64,000 bases of DNA from Treponema phagedenis (GTDB taxonomy: Bacteria > Spirochaetota > Spirochaetia > Treponematales > Treponemataceae). Of the stretch, positions 51,288 through 60,129 are shown piece after piece. The notes beneath the pieces are model-generated. The model made no database searches. It was not told the DNA's origin and saw only the letters and a program-made list of their open reading frames with translations. Each line of letters begins with the position of its first letter. Position 1 is the stretch's first letter. The position numbers were made by a program, and so were the translations under genes. The DNA lies in NCBI RefSeq assembly GCF_008153345.1, contig NZ_CP042818.1, forward strand, positions 2,691,001-2,755,000. The letters run 5' to 3'.

Positions 51288-51476
51288 TTACTCCTTTAAG
51301 CCGGCTTGTTTTAAAATGCTCTTTACAACAAATTGAGGCAGTTCTTTACCGCCATGAAACAGAATAGTAACTTTACCGCTTTTTATTCGGTGCCTGTAAT
51401 GATGGTGAGAGCCGACTACTTCAACTTTAAACCATCCGTTTTTTTTGATAATCTTTTCCATTTCCTTAAAATTCAT
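51288..51476 (-). CDS. hicA: HicA-family mRNA interferase toxin
   Basis: This 62-residue double-stranded-RNA-binding-like toxin has the catalytic His context GSHHHYRH and the FHGGKELPQFVVKSILKQAGL end. HicA cleaves mRNA when HicB is degraded. The promoter TTGATA-17-TATAAT lies so close (5 nt) that the transcript is probably leaderless, and there is no Shine-Dalgarno. Leaderless toxin synthesis could lower toxin output relative to hicB; this is inferred. Confidence 0.93.
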   Translation of the reverse strand: MNFKEMEKIIKKNGWFKVEVVGSHHHYRHRIKSGKVTILFHGGKELPQFVVKSILKQAGLKE

Positions 51477-51481
51477 AAATC

Positions 51482-51510
51482 ATTATACGCATAAACACGC
51501 ATTTTATCAA
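51482..51510 (-). promoter_or_regulatory. Promoter of hicAB, leaderless start
   Basis: On the minus strand, TTGATA (51510-51505) and TATAAT (51487-51482) are 17 bp apart, and ATG follows after 5 nt. Confidence 0.65.
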
Positions 51511-51554
51511 CGAGTTTTAGTATTTTTGCTTTTTCATCATGTATACTGTATTCT

Positions 51555-52012
51555 TATAAAAACTAACCCGCGAGTTTTGAAAGCACTTGGAAAAAGCTTG
51601 TGCTTTTAAAACATCGTTTCTGCGTGGAACCACCGCACGGCATAATTTTGCCGTCCTTGGCAAAAACTAAACCACGAGTTTTAAAGCTTTGCAAATAGTC
51701 TTGCTTTAAAACGTCGCTTCTGCGTGGAACCACGGGCGTCCGTGCCCGTTCTGAATGTAATGTTTGCTATTCCTGTTTACAGTAACTGCGAGTTTAAAAA
51801 CTTTCTGTTATAAAAAAGAGGTCGACACGGCGCAAGGGCGAACCCTTGGAATTTCTACCTTTGGTTCGCTACGAGTTTTGCCTGACTTACGCAGGAATAT
51901 CAGGCAAAACATCGTTTGGAATTGAGCAACGGTGAGTAATTTACCATACTAATGTTTAATTCGATAAGCGGTATAGTCGATTCATTCTCGAATGATAACT
52001 GAATTAGAACGG
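51555..52012. repeat. Two adjoining nested-hairpin blocks
   Basis: The first block (51555-51770) has a GTTTTGAAAGCAC palindrome, an ATAATTTTGCC hairpin arm, a GTTTTAAAGC palindrome, and ACGGGC-type hairpin without an edge. The second (51812-52012) has AAAAAAGAGGTCGACACGG, a GGCGAACC hairpin, a GTTTTGCCTGA...TCAGGCAAAAC hairpin, CAACGGTGAGTAATTTACCATA, and a right end GAACGGTATAC. Confidence 0.75.
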
Positions 52013-52108
52013 TATACAACCACACCATACTTGAAGTTTTCAAACTCATGGGTTAGCTTTTATACAATTGTTATGATTTGTACACGCTTGCATTGTCCGA
52101 AAGAGCTT

Positions 52109-52996
52109 TCAGCTTTTCAGTAAATTTTTTACCAACTGTTCCTTACGCCGCCAGTTTTTATCAACTTTTACTCGAATGTCAAGGTCTATTTTATAGGGAA
52201 AGATTTTTCGTAAAGTCCTGATTGCGGTAATGCGGATATTTTTTATCACTGCCGCATCTTTGCCGATGAGCATAGCTTTTTGTCCTTCTCGATCAACAGC
52301 GATAAAAGCTCTGCACCATAACACTTTCCCGTCTTTTTTCATTTCGAGATCTTCAATTCCTACGTATAACGCGTGGGGGACTTCTTCCCGGGTATGTAGG
52401 ATTGCCTGCTCCCGAATAATTTCCGTTATGCGAAATGCAGGATCTTGATCCGTATAAAAATCGGGCGGATAGAGGGGTTCTCCTTCGGGAAGTAAGGTCA
52501 TTAAACAACTAAGCAGCTCATTAATTTTTTGATCTTTTTCTGCAGAAATTTGAATAAAACGATTAAGCGGGATTTCCGATAAGCGATTGGTAATATTGAC
52601 GGTTAAAAGTTGAGGTTTTGCTTCAGGTAAATCAACTTTATTTAATCCGATGACGATTTTATTTTGCAGTGTCGAAAGAAGCGCACAAATAGATTCTTCT
52701 TCAACACCGAATTCTTTGGAAGAATCTACAAGATACAGAATTGCATCGGCTTCAGCAAGTTTTGCACAGGTTATTTCTTGCAGCTGTTTGTTAAATTTTT
52801 TTTCCGAAGCGTGGTAGCCTGGCGTATCGATAAATACAATTTGTCCTTTGTTTGTGTTAACACTTCCTCGCACCGCATTACGCGTTGTTTGAGGAATATC
52901 GGATACAATGGAAACCTTTTCTCCGCAGGCAGTATTTAAAAAAGTTGACTTTCCTGCGGAGGGTCTTCCGATAATAGTTACAATTCCGCTGCGCAT
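52109..52996 (-). CDS. era: GTPase Era
   Basis: This 295-residue GTPase binds 16S rRNA near its 3' end during 30S assembly. G1 is IIGRPSAGKST, switch I QTTRNAVRG, G3 DTPG, G4 NKVD, and G5 ISAEKD. The KH domain has LIGKDAAVIKNIRITAIRTL. The ATG at 52996 shares one base with the rnfB stop (TAATG), so I prefer it over an in-frame start 27 bp upstream. It is the last gene of the rnf operon. The usual era neighbours (rnc, dgk, recO) are absent. Confidence 0.95.
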   Translation of the reverse strand: MRSGIVTIIGRPSAGKSTFLNTACGEKVSIVSDIPQTTRNAVRGSVNTNKGQIVFIDTPGYHASEKKFNKQLQEITCAKLAEADAILYLVDSSKEFGVEEESICALLSTLQNKIVIGLNKVDLPEAKPQLLTVNITNRLSEIPLNRFIQISAEKDQKINELLSCLMTLLPEGEPLYPPDFYTDQDPAFRITEIIREQAILHTREEVPHALYVGIEDLEMKKDGKVLWCRAFIAVDREGQKAMLIGKDAAVIKNIRITAIRTLRKIFPYKIDLDIRVKVDKNWRRKEQLVKNLLKS

Positions 52997-53838
52997 TATG
53001 CTGTTGCCGTATGCGCGGGGCAACCGGTAAATACAAGTTTATTTTCAAGCAGTACCAGAACTTTTGTCGGACAGCCGGAAACGCACAGGCCGCAAGAATC
53101 GCATAAGGTGTAGTCGGTAACGGGTATTCCGTTTATCACTTTAATAGCACCTTTTGGACAGTTTCGCTCGCACTTCATACACTTAATGCAACCGCGCTTA
53201 CAATTCTTCATTATTTGTGCTTTTTTTGGATTACGGCAGCTGCAAAGCGCAAGGGCACCCGTTCTCGTTGTCGGTACGGTACGCAGTATCTGCTGCGGAC
53301 ATTCCGCTACACAAATTCCACAACCGGTACACTTATCATAATCAACATGAGGCAATCCGTCTTCTTTTATATGAATTGCATCAAAAGGACAAGCACGCTC
53401 GCAATCGCCAAAACCGATACATCCCCAATCACAGTTTTTTAAACCGTTGATCGAAATTTTAACTGCTGTACAGGTTTGTATACCGTTATAAGAAGCTTTA
53501 TCCTTACAAACATCGTGTGAACCTTGGCATAAAAGCACACAAACTTCAGATTCCGCAGTTCCGCCTGTGCCGAGAATTGCAGCGATTTTCTCGGTTACGG
53601 GAGCTGCACCGACTTTACAACCGTTTACCGGAGCTTCTCCCGTAGCAACCGCTTCGGCAAATCCGTCACAGCCGGGAAATCCGCAAGCACCGCAGTTTGC
53701 CCCCGGAAGCGCATCTCTGATTTGTGCAACTTTTTCATCAACCTCAACAAAAAACAATTTTTTAAAAAAGCCAAGCGCAAAGCCTAAAAGGAGCGACAGC
53801 GCAAGGGAGACGACAAGTGTTAATACTAATGAATGCAT
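52996..53838 (-). CDS. rnfB: Rnf complex subunit B (ferredoxin-type)
   Basis: This 280-residue protein carries one N-terminal membrane segment (residues 3-28). A 4Fe-4S motif follows (GANCGACGFPGCDGFAEA...NGC), then several ferredoxin clusters, including CTGCGICVAECP, CIKCMKCERNCP and CDSCGLCVSGCP. RnfB is the entry point for reduced ferredoxin. AGGAGAAG lies a few nt before the ATG. It is 31 bp after rnfA and overlaps era by 1 bp. Confidence 0.95.
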   Translation of the reverse strand: MHSLVLTLVVSLALSLLLGFALGFFKKLFFVEVDEKVAQIRDALPGANCGACGFPGCDGFAEAVATGEAPVNGCKVGAAPVTEKIAAILGTGGTAESEVCVLLCQGSHDVCKDKASYNGIQTCTAVKISINGLKNCDWGCIGFGDCERACPFDAIHIKEDGLPHVDYDKCTGCGICVAECPQQILRTVPTTRTGALALCSCRNPKKAQIMKNCKRGCIKCMKCERNCPKGAIKVINGIPVTDYTLCDSCGLCVSGCPTKVLVLLENKLVFTGCPAHTATA

Positions 53839-53869
53839 ACTCTTCTCCTATAAAAATTCTGAAGAATTG

Positions 53870-54460
53870 TTAAATAATTCCGGCAAAGCCGCCGAATGCC
53901 ATGGAAATTAATGCAGCGGTAACAAAAAGAATCGGCGTCCCGCGTAAGTATTTAGGAACGGGAGCTACATCGATTCGTTCACGCAACCCGGCAAATACTA
54001 CCATCGCCAAAACATATCCAAGGGCACAGCCGATTGAATATACCATAGATTGCAGAAAGCTATAATCTTCGGCAATAACGTCGAGGGTTACCGCTAAGAT
54101 TGCACAGTTTGTGGTAATTAAGGGTAAATACACACCCATTGCCGTGTATAAGGCGGGGGCGGATTTTTTCAGATAAAACTCTACAAGCTGAACCAAACTC
54201 GCAATAACCAAAATAAAAATCAGTGTTTTTAAAAATCCAAGATCGTACGGAGCCAAAACATATAGATATAACGGATAGGTTGCGGCGGTCGCTAATACCG
54301 TTACAAAAAGAACAGCCCATCCCATACCGGTTGATTTTTTTAAATCGGATGTCATTCCGATAAAAGAGCAAAGAGCCAAGAATCTCATAAAGACAACATT
54401 CTTTACTAAAATTGCGGAAACAAATATTTTAAACAAATCGCTTATATCAATTCCACTCAT
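53870..54460 (-). CDS. rnfA: Rnf complex subunit A
   Basis: This 196-residue protein has six membrane segments of the RnfA/NqrE family. Typical phrases are FVSAILVKNVVFMRFLALCSFIG near the N-terminus and LPLITTNCAILAV in the middle, each holding the Cys that ligates the intramembrane iron centre in homologues. It starts with a 4-bp ATGA overlap with rnfE. RnfA and RnfE form the antiparallel core. Confidence 0.95.
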   Translation of the reverse strand: MSGIDISDLFKIFVSAILVKNVVFMRFLALCSFIGMTSDLKKSTGMGWAVLFVTVLATAATYPLYLYVLAPYDLGFLKTLIFILVIASLVQLVEFYLKKSAPALYTAMGVYLPLITTNCAILAVTLDVIAEDYSFLQSMVYSIGCALGYVLAMVVFAGLRERIDVAPVPKYLRGTPILFVTAALISMAFGGFAGII

Positions 54461-55248
54461 TCTTCCGTACCTCCATTCGTTGTTTTTTCGGATTGTTCAT
54501 TGTTTTTGCCACCGGTTTTTTCACTGTTTTCAGATACCGGTTTTTCTTCTTGAGCAGCGGGAGTTTGAACAGAGCCGGTTTGCTCCGTGGCTGCCGCAGC
54601 TTGCCGTTCCGCAGCTTGTAATTGTAAAGCATTTTCTATCTTTTTCTTCTTCATATATGCAACAAGGTCATTAAACCCGTAAGTTGCGGAGATTAAAACG
54701 GCAAATACAAAAAAGCCTCCGGGAGGGTTGGAAAAGAATTTCATAAAATATCGATCACTGTACAATACATGTCCAAGAATAGCCCCCGCACCGAGCAGTT
54801 CTCGAATAAAAGAAATAGCAACTAAGACCCAGGTATATCCAATACCCATGCCGAGAGCATCAATAACGGATTTTCCGACGCTTTCTTTAGAAGAAAAGGA
54901 TTCGACTCGTCCCATAATAATACAGTTTACAACAATAAGCGGAATAAAAACGCCCATTGAAGCTGAAAGCTCAGGGGTAAATGCCTGCATGGAAAGGTCA
55001 ACAATCGTTGTAAAAGCCGCAATAACGATAATAAATACCGGAATTCGAATATCGTTCGGGATAAGTTTTCTAAATAAACTGATAATTCCCTCACTCATTA
55101 CAATAACAAAGGTCATTGCCAACCCCATTCCCAAGCCGTTAACGGTTGTGGTGGTAATTGCCATACCCGAGCATAAACCAATCATCAATATAAGCAGCGG
55201 ATTTTCTTTTAATAATCCGTTTGTAAAAATCTTCATATAATTATTCAT
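54457..55248 (-). CDS. rnfE: Rnf complex subunit E with extended hydrophilic tail
   Basis: This 263-residue protein has six membrane segments. Family phrases are GLLKENPLLILMIGLC and GVFIPLIVVNCIIMGR, the second with the conserved Cys. The last 60 residues are an Ala/Gln/Glu/Lys-rich tail (ALQLQAAERQAAAATEQTG onward) not present in typical RnfE of about 200-230 residues. AGGGG precedes the ATG. It lies 12 bp after rnfG. Confidence 0.94.
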   Translation of the reverse strand: MNNYMKIFTNGLLKENPLLILMIGLCSGMAITTTTVNGLGMGLAMTFVIVMSEGIISLFRKLIPNDIRIPVFIIVIAAFTTIVDLSMQAFTPELSASMGVFIPLIVVNCIIMGRVESFSSKESVGKSVIDALGMGIGYTWVLVAISFIRELLGAGAILGHVLYSDRYFMKFFSNPPGGFFVFAVLISATYGFNDLVAYMKKKKIENALQLQAAERQAAAATEQTGSVQTPAAQEEKPVSENSEKTGGKNNEQSEKTTNGGTEE

Positions 55249-55260
55249 AGCTTTCCCCTC

Positions 55261-56400
55261 TTATTGCCGATTCATAAAAAGCGTATGCAATTTTTCTGCG
55301 GAAACAGGATCCGGTGCTTTGCCGCCATAGTTTTCAGCCAAATATCCCGCACCGTAATACGCCGCAAGCCGTACCATATTTGCCAAGCCTTGTACGGGAA
55401 TTGTAGCCGCACTTATTGCATCAATAGTGAGCTTTTGAGATAATCCTTCATCAAACAGTTCATTTACCTGCATTCCCGTAAAAGGACTGCACAAAGACTC
55501 ATCAAGTTTACGCGCAGCAAATATATCCGTATCTTTTGTTTCATTTATACAAACTTTGAGTACCCGACCGTTCATATCAATTCCAACCACTACAGTCGAA
55601 TGCGTATAGGTAATATCATCCATTTGAATAGCTATACCGCGCACTTTTCCCCAACTCTTTACTATCCATGCGCCCATACTGCTGATGGGACCGTACTCAC
55701 TTTCGATCTGAAATTGAGAAGAAATATCTTCAAATACGCCGTTAGGAAATATTGTCGCAAGCGCTCTGTCCGGAGGCATGAGGGTGTTTTTTACCGGCTT
55801 TTCGGCAGGTTTTTCCGCAGGCGTTACTTCACCCGCCTTCGGACAACCGTAGTTTTCCGCTAAAAAATTACCGGCAAAAAGAGATGCCGCTTTCACCATA
55901 TCGGCAACCGCTTTAGACGTAATGGTTGCCCCGGATATAACCGCAATATCTTCTCCGAGTTTAAAGGGATCATCAACCAATTTATTATCAAACTGGGTAA
56001 TAAAAGGAGGCTCAGCAGCTAAGCTTCCCAATCCCGGTGAATCGGTAAGCTCAAGAAATTTAATCATTTTAAGATTTCGATTGGTATCAACGCCGACTAA
56101 AATAGTTGCATCACCAAAAGTATGTCCGCTAAAAGTGATCGTCATACCGATTGCCTTCTCTCCCTGCTCCGCAATGTACGCATCTCCGACAGTACTTGCT
56201 TCTATCTGACGAGGCAGCTCTGTGGTTACCTCTTTAAAATTATCAGCATCAGGGAAAATCACTTTTAAAGCTTCGCCGATTTTTCCTTTTTTTGCAGCTT
56301 CAATGCGAGGACTTGTTTGCATATTTACAGCGGCAAGCGCAAGGCACGCGATAACCGAATATACCGCCAGGGTCAAAGCAAGTTTAATCATCTGTTTCAT
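55261..56400 (-). CDS. rnfG: Rnf complex subunit G with two FMN-binding domains
   Basis: This 379-residue protein has an N-terminal membrane anchor (residues 5-26) and two FMN_bind domains. The first ends in VISGATITSKAV; Thr159 in S-G-A-T is the expected site for covalent FMN added by ApbE. The second (about 225-350) has DAISAATIPVQGL, where Ala331 replaces the motif Gly. A Pro/Lys/Glu linker (about 190-210) separates them. Typical RnfG is about 180-220 residues with one domain. The gene overlaps rnfD by 4 bp. Confidence 0.93.
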   Translation of the reverse strand: MKQMIKLALTLAVYSVIACLALAAVNMQTSPRIEAAKKGKIGEALKVIFPDADNFKEVTTELPRQIEASTVGDAYIAEQGEKAIGMTITFSGHTFGDATILVGVDTNRNLKMIKFLELTDSPGLGSLAAEPPFITQFDNKLVDDPFKLGEDIAVISGATITSKAVADMVKAASLFAGNFLAENYGCPKAGEVTPAEKPAEKPVKNTLMPPDRALATIFPNGVFEDISSQFQIESEYGPISSMGAWIVKSWGKVRGIAIQMDDITYTHSTVVVGIDMNGRVLKVCINETKDTDIFAARKLDESLCSPFTGMQVNELFDEGLSQKLTIDAISAATIPVQGLANMVRLAAYYGAGYLAENYGGKAPDPVSAEKLHTLFMNRQ

Positions 56401-57458
56401 TTGCTTTCTCCTTTTTTTGAATCCCGCGGCTTTTTCACAAATCCGTATTTTTTCGGGATTAGCCTATCCAGGAAAGGTACAAAGGCATTCATGATAAGAA
56501 TACTGTACATGACGCCTTCAGGGATTCCGGCAAAGAGTCTGATAAGTGCGGTAATAATGCCGCAGCCCATACCAAACCCAATGCGTCCCAAAGGTGTAAC
56601 CGGCGTGGTAGCATAATCCGTTGCCATGAAAACAGCGCCAAAAACCAATCCTCCCGACATGAGACTGAGTAAGGGGTCAACACCGGCAAGAAAACTGATG
56701 ACTACCGTAGTTACAATCATTGAAACAGGAGTCCGCCAATCGATTACTTTCATTACGATCAAAAAAACCGCGGAAAGAAGAATAAGCAGGATACTTGATT
56801 CTCCTACACAACCGGATCGATCGCCGATAAACATGTGCAGATAAAGGTCGTTTGCAGAAGAGTACCCGAGTTTTTCCGCAAGTTGTGTCGCTGTAAGCAA
56901 GCCATGCTCACCTCCCGGTTTTAAAAACCCAAGAGGAGTTGCCGAGCTGCAAGCTGCCAGCATATTGTTTTGTGTGGTTGCAGAACCGACAATATCCCAT
57001 CGCCAATTTTTAGTGGAAATCCATGAGGTCATCGGTTTTAAAAAGCTGACAAACATAAAAGCACGCCCGAGCAGTGCGGGGTTAAAAGGATTCGCCCCCA
57101 GCCCGCCGAAAAACTCTTTTCCAACGATTATCGCAAAGACTCCACCTAAAATAATGTAAATGATTGGTAGTGTCGGCGGTATGACTAAACCGAGCAAGGT
57201 TCCCGTTACTACTGCGGAAAGATCAGACACGCGCGAATCCCGATAAAATACGCGACGATAAATAGCTTCCGTGGCAACCGTAGTAAGCACACTTAAACAT
57301 ATTCTTGAAAAAGCCATCATTGAATAAATGTATACACTAAAAGCCACTTGAGGAACCAAAGCAAGCAGCATATACATCATGAGCTTTTGCGTTGTAACCG
57401 GATTTACAATATGAGGTGCAGGTGAAAGAAAAATTTCATTCTTATCTGATTCAGCCAT
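56397..57458 (-). CDS. rnfD: Rnf complex subunit D
   Basis: This 353-residue membrane protein has nine to ten segments. It has the FMN attachment motif GSATTQN (near residue 182), as in RnfD/NqrB, where FMN is linked to the Thr. LGLVIPPTLPIIYIILGGV and GLGANPFNPALLGRAF are family hallmarks. It is a main candidate for ion translocation. It overlaps rnfC by 1 bp and rnfG by 4 bp. Confidence 0.95.
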   Translation of the reverse strand: MAESDKNEIFLSPAPHIVNPVTTQKLMMYMLLALVPQVAFSVYIYSMMAFSRICLSVLTTVATEAIYRRVFYRDSRVSDLSAVVTGTLLGLVIPPTLPIIYIILGGVFAIIVGKEFFGGLGANPFNPALLGRAFMFVSFLKPMTSWISTKNWRWDIVGSATTQNNMLAACSSATPLGFLKPGGEHGLLTATQLAEKLGYSSANDLYLHMFIGDRSGCVGESSILLILLSAVFLIVMKVIDWRTPVSMIVTTVVISFLAGVDPLLSLMSGGLVFGAVFMATDYATTPVTPLGRIGFGMGCGIITALIRLFAGIPEGVMYSILIMNAFVPFLDRLIPKKYGFVKKPRDSKKGESK

Positions 57459-58879
57459 TATTTTGCTCCTTCCGTTGATTCTGCCGTAGCAACTTGCATC
57501 TTCGCTTCTTTACGTTTTTTAGCTTCTTCTTTTTCTTTTTGCTTTTTTCGCTCAGCGATAACGGCACGCTTACCGATTTTTATCCATTGCACCAATTGTA
57601 CCCGTGCAGGGCAAATATACGAACAGGTGCCGCATTCAACACAATCTAAAAGCCCACAGCGAACCGCCATATCGTAATTATGCGCTTTTAATGCACCAAC
57701 CATAAGCACGGGAGTAAGCCTGCAGCTGCAAACACCGATACATCTTCCGCAGCGAATACAAGGGCTTTCCTGATCAAGCGAAGCCTCTTTCTCGGTTAAA
57801 AAAAGAATTCCCGAAGTGTTCTTTTGAATAGGAAAATCCGCATTCTTCATAGACATTCCCATCATCGGACCGCCTGAAATAATCTTAATGATACCGGTAT
57901 CAAGCTCAATCGGCTCCGGAATAAGATCCCCAACGCAAGTACCGATCGGAGCTACTCCGTTAAATGGTTTTTTGCAGGCATCGCCGCTGACTGTAAAAGG
58001 TCTATCAATAAGCGGCTTACCCAACCTGAAAGCTTCGGAAACAGCTTTTAATGTACCAACATTCTGTATCGCACAACCGATAGAAAACGGCAAACCTCCG
58101 GAAGGAATCTGCCTGCCGGTAGCTACTTCCACCAAGTTTTTTTCACCACCTTGAGGATATTTTGTTTTACATAATTGAATAGATATATCGAAAGAACCGG
58201 ATGTGTCCGGACGATCTTTTAGTTTTGCAAGTGCTTTTTCCAAAAAGGGAACAAGGTCTGTCTTGTTATCTTCCAAAACAATGATCCCCTTTGAAGCACT
58301 CAAAATATGCATAACAATGGAAAGTCCGTCAACAATATCATCAGCACTGTGATACATTGTTGCTGCATCGGTTGTAAGATAGGGCTCACATTCCGCCCCG
58401 TTTGCCAACACATACTCAATCTTTGTATTGGGCGGAGGAGACAGTTTTATATGAGTAGGAAATGCCGCTCCCCCCATGCCGCAAATACCGCAATCTCTTA
58501 TACGAGCGATAGCTTCTTCCTTTGTGCAGGAGAAGGGATCAAGCGGAGGCAAAAATTCTTCCCGATTTTCTTCATCTATTTGAATCATAATACAAGGCAT
58601 CTCAGTATTTCCAAGAACAAGATGATTTTCGATCTTTTTTACTGTTCCGGACACTGAAGAATGAACGGGAACCGACATCTTATGCTCGGATTCGGCTATT
58701 TTTTGACCGCGCGCAACAGAATCTCCGACCTTTACAATCGGATTATTCGGTACGGCAGACTGACTGACAGGGATCCATACTGTTTTGGTAGAAGGAAAAA
58801 CCTGCACAAAAGCATCCGAGGCGGGCACGTCCTTTTTTTCAGGAGGATGGACTCCCCCCTTAAATGATTTGATACTCAT
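57458..58879 (-). CDS. rnfC: Rnf complex subunit C
   Basis: This 473-residue peripheral subunit carries the NADH/FMN-binding domain (GGAAFPTHIKL, AECEPYLTTD) and two 4Fe-4S motifs (CIRCGRCIGVCSC, CVECGTCSYICP). An N-terminal barrel-sandwich part lies at about residues 35-95. The start at 58879 (MSIKSFKGGVHPPEKK) fits the family. A longer frame from 58918 lies inside the promoter. It is first in rnfCDGEAB-era; the complex couples ferredoxin oxidation to NAD reduction and ion export. Confidence 0.95.
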   Translation of the reverse strand: MSIKSFKGGVHPPEKKDVPASDAFVQVFPSTKTVWIPVSQSAVPNNPIVKVGDSVARGQKIAESEHKMSVPVHSSVSGTVKKIENHLVLGNTEMPCIMIQIDEENREEFLPPLDPFSCTKEEAIARIRDCGICGMGGAAFPTHIKLSPPPNTKIEYVLANGAECEPYLTTDAATMYHSADDIVDGLSIVMHILSASKGIIVLEDNKTDLVPFLEKALAKLKDRPDTSGSFDISIQLCKTKYPQGGEKNLVEVATGRQIPSGGLPFSIGCAIQNVGTLKAVSEAFRLGKPLIDRPFTVSGDACKKPFNGVAPIGTCVGDLIPEPIELDTGIIKIISGGPMMGMSMKNADFPIQKNTSGILFLTEKEASLDQESPCIRCGRCIGVCSCRLTPVLMVGALKAHNYDMAVRCGLLDCVECGTCSYICPARVQLVQWIKIGKRAVIAERKKQKEKEEAKKRKEAKMQVATAESTEGAK

Positions 58880-58885
58880 AATCCT

Positions 58886-58914
58886 ATAATACACGGAGTC
58901 TAAAAATCCGTCAA
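58886..58914 (-). promoter_or_regulatory. Promoter of the rnf operon, leaderless start
   Basis: On the minus strand, TTGACG (58914-58909) and TATTAT (58891-58886) are 17 bp apart. The rnfC ATG follows after 6 nt. A TAGGAT string is too close to the ATG to serve well as a ribosome site. Confidence 0.65.
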
Positions 58915-59139
58915 GCAAGAAAATAAATTTAGAGTGAAAGAGGCGGAAAATATCCGCTTTTATCTTACTTTAAACGAAAACCTCTTAATACAATTATCTG
59001 CTATAAATATTCCATATTTAGCTTGAAGTTAGCCCCGCTTTTGAGTAGCACTCTAACGATGTGTAAAAACTGCCGCATCGTCATATCGGAAGCTTTTACA
59101 CTCGCGCAGTATTTTTTTAATAAACTTACCGTAAGTTTT

Positions 59140-59348
59140 AATGCATTTTATAAAAAAGAGTTTGACACAACAGTTTAGGTTTAAAGCTCTGCAAAGTATC
59201 TTGCTTTAAACCATCATTGCTGCATGGAACCGCAGGCATTCATGCCTGTTCTGATTTTGACATCCGTGGCATTTGATAAACCGCAATCCATTATCGCTGA
59301 ATGTCTCGATCAGCGTAGCAGTAAGTTAATTACAGGACGCTGCACTCA
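59140..59348. repeat. Nested-hairpin element remnant
   Basis: AAAAAAGAGTTTGACAC (59153) is followed by a GTTTAAAGC...GCTTTAAAC palindrome (about 59180-59212) and a CAGGCATTCATGCCTG hairpin. The right part TTAATTACAGGACGCTGCAC (59329-59348) is an end like the other copies. The stretch 58920-59139 has only a short CGGAAAATATCCG hairpin and a repeat-like fragment. Confidence 0.65.
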
Positions 59349-59390
59349 TAGGCGAAGCAAAAGAGAAATTGCAACGCTTCGCCCCTACAT

Positions 59391-59495
59391 AAGAACCCGC
59401 ATTGGAACCACTGCCTGTATCCTTTTTATTGTGATAACTATTTTCACTAATGTCTAACTCAAAATAAAGATACAAAAATTTTCATGCCTGCCCTG
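59391..59495. repeat. 105-bp repeat, second family (copy 2)
   Basis: It is nearly identical to 31069-31173, in the same orientation. It follows directly after a partial nested-hairpin element in both places. Confidence 0.8.
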
Positions 59496-59739
59496 TCAAT
59501 TTAAAGTGAAAGAGTACGGAAAATCCCCGTTTTTATTTTATCTAAATGAGACCCGCTTATGCAATATCTGCCAGTCTAGCATTTTTTTGCTATCGGCGTT
59601 TTCTTGTTCATAGTGGCTGTAAGTTTAAAAGTTGTGTTCTCAATGAGTGCATCGGTGATTTTACAGTCTCTTATCGATACGAAGTACGGGGGTAACCTCT
59701 AAGCCTTGTATGCAAGGTGTAAGTGATAAAGTTTTTTAT

Positions 59740-59790
59740 AGTATGGTAAGTTTGCCCACCGTTGCACCGTGTCGGACTCTTTTTAGTAAA
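59740..59790. repeat. Empty core of the nested-hairpin element
   Basis: ATGGTAAGTTTGCCCACC joins GTTGCACCGTGTCGGACTC plus five T directly. Terminal repeats are not recognised. The rest of 59791-60002 has no feature I can name. Confidence 0.7.
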
Positions 59791-60002
59791 AATTTTTCAA
59801 TTCTCATTAATTTAATTTTACTATCGGCGAAGTAAAAAATATTGCGGCAGCAAAAAAAGGTTGCACTCCATTAAAATGTGTAGGATTTCTAACAACATAG
59901 AGTCTGCAATAAAAGTTCGGCGCACAATGCCTTTGCGTTTGAGTGTCCAAGCGCCGACAAAACCGGACTGTTTTTATCTGATAAAAAGCTTTTCAAACAG
60001 TA

Positions 60003-60031
60003 TTGACAGAAATATAAAAATGAAGTAAAGT
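60003..60031 (+). promoter_or_regulatory. Promoter of tRNA-Thr/tRNA-Tyr
   Basis: TTGACA (60003-60008) and TAAAGT (60026-60031) are 17 bp apart, about 16 nt before the first tRNA. Confidence 0.7.
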
Positions 60032-60047
60032 ACATTCCGTTGCATAT

Positions 60048-60122
60048 GCCAACTTAGCTCAGCTGGTCCAGAGCACGTGATTTGTAATCTCGGGGTCCAG
60101 GGTTCGAATCCCTGAGTTGGCT
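60048..60122 (+). tRNA. tRNA-Thr (anticodon UGU)
   Basis: The acceptor arms GCCAACT and AGTTGGC pair fully. The T arm CAGGG-TTCGAAT-CCCTG is perfect. The anticodon loop TTTGTAA gives TGT. The anticodon stem CGTGA/TCTCG has one T-T mismatch in the middle. The length is 75 nt; no CCA is encoded. Confidence 0.93.
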
Positions 60123-60129
60123 GAGCGAA

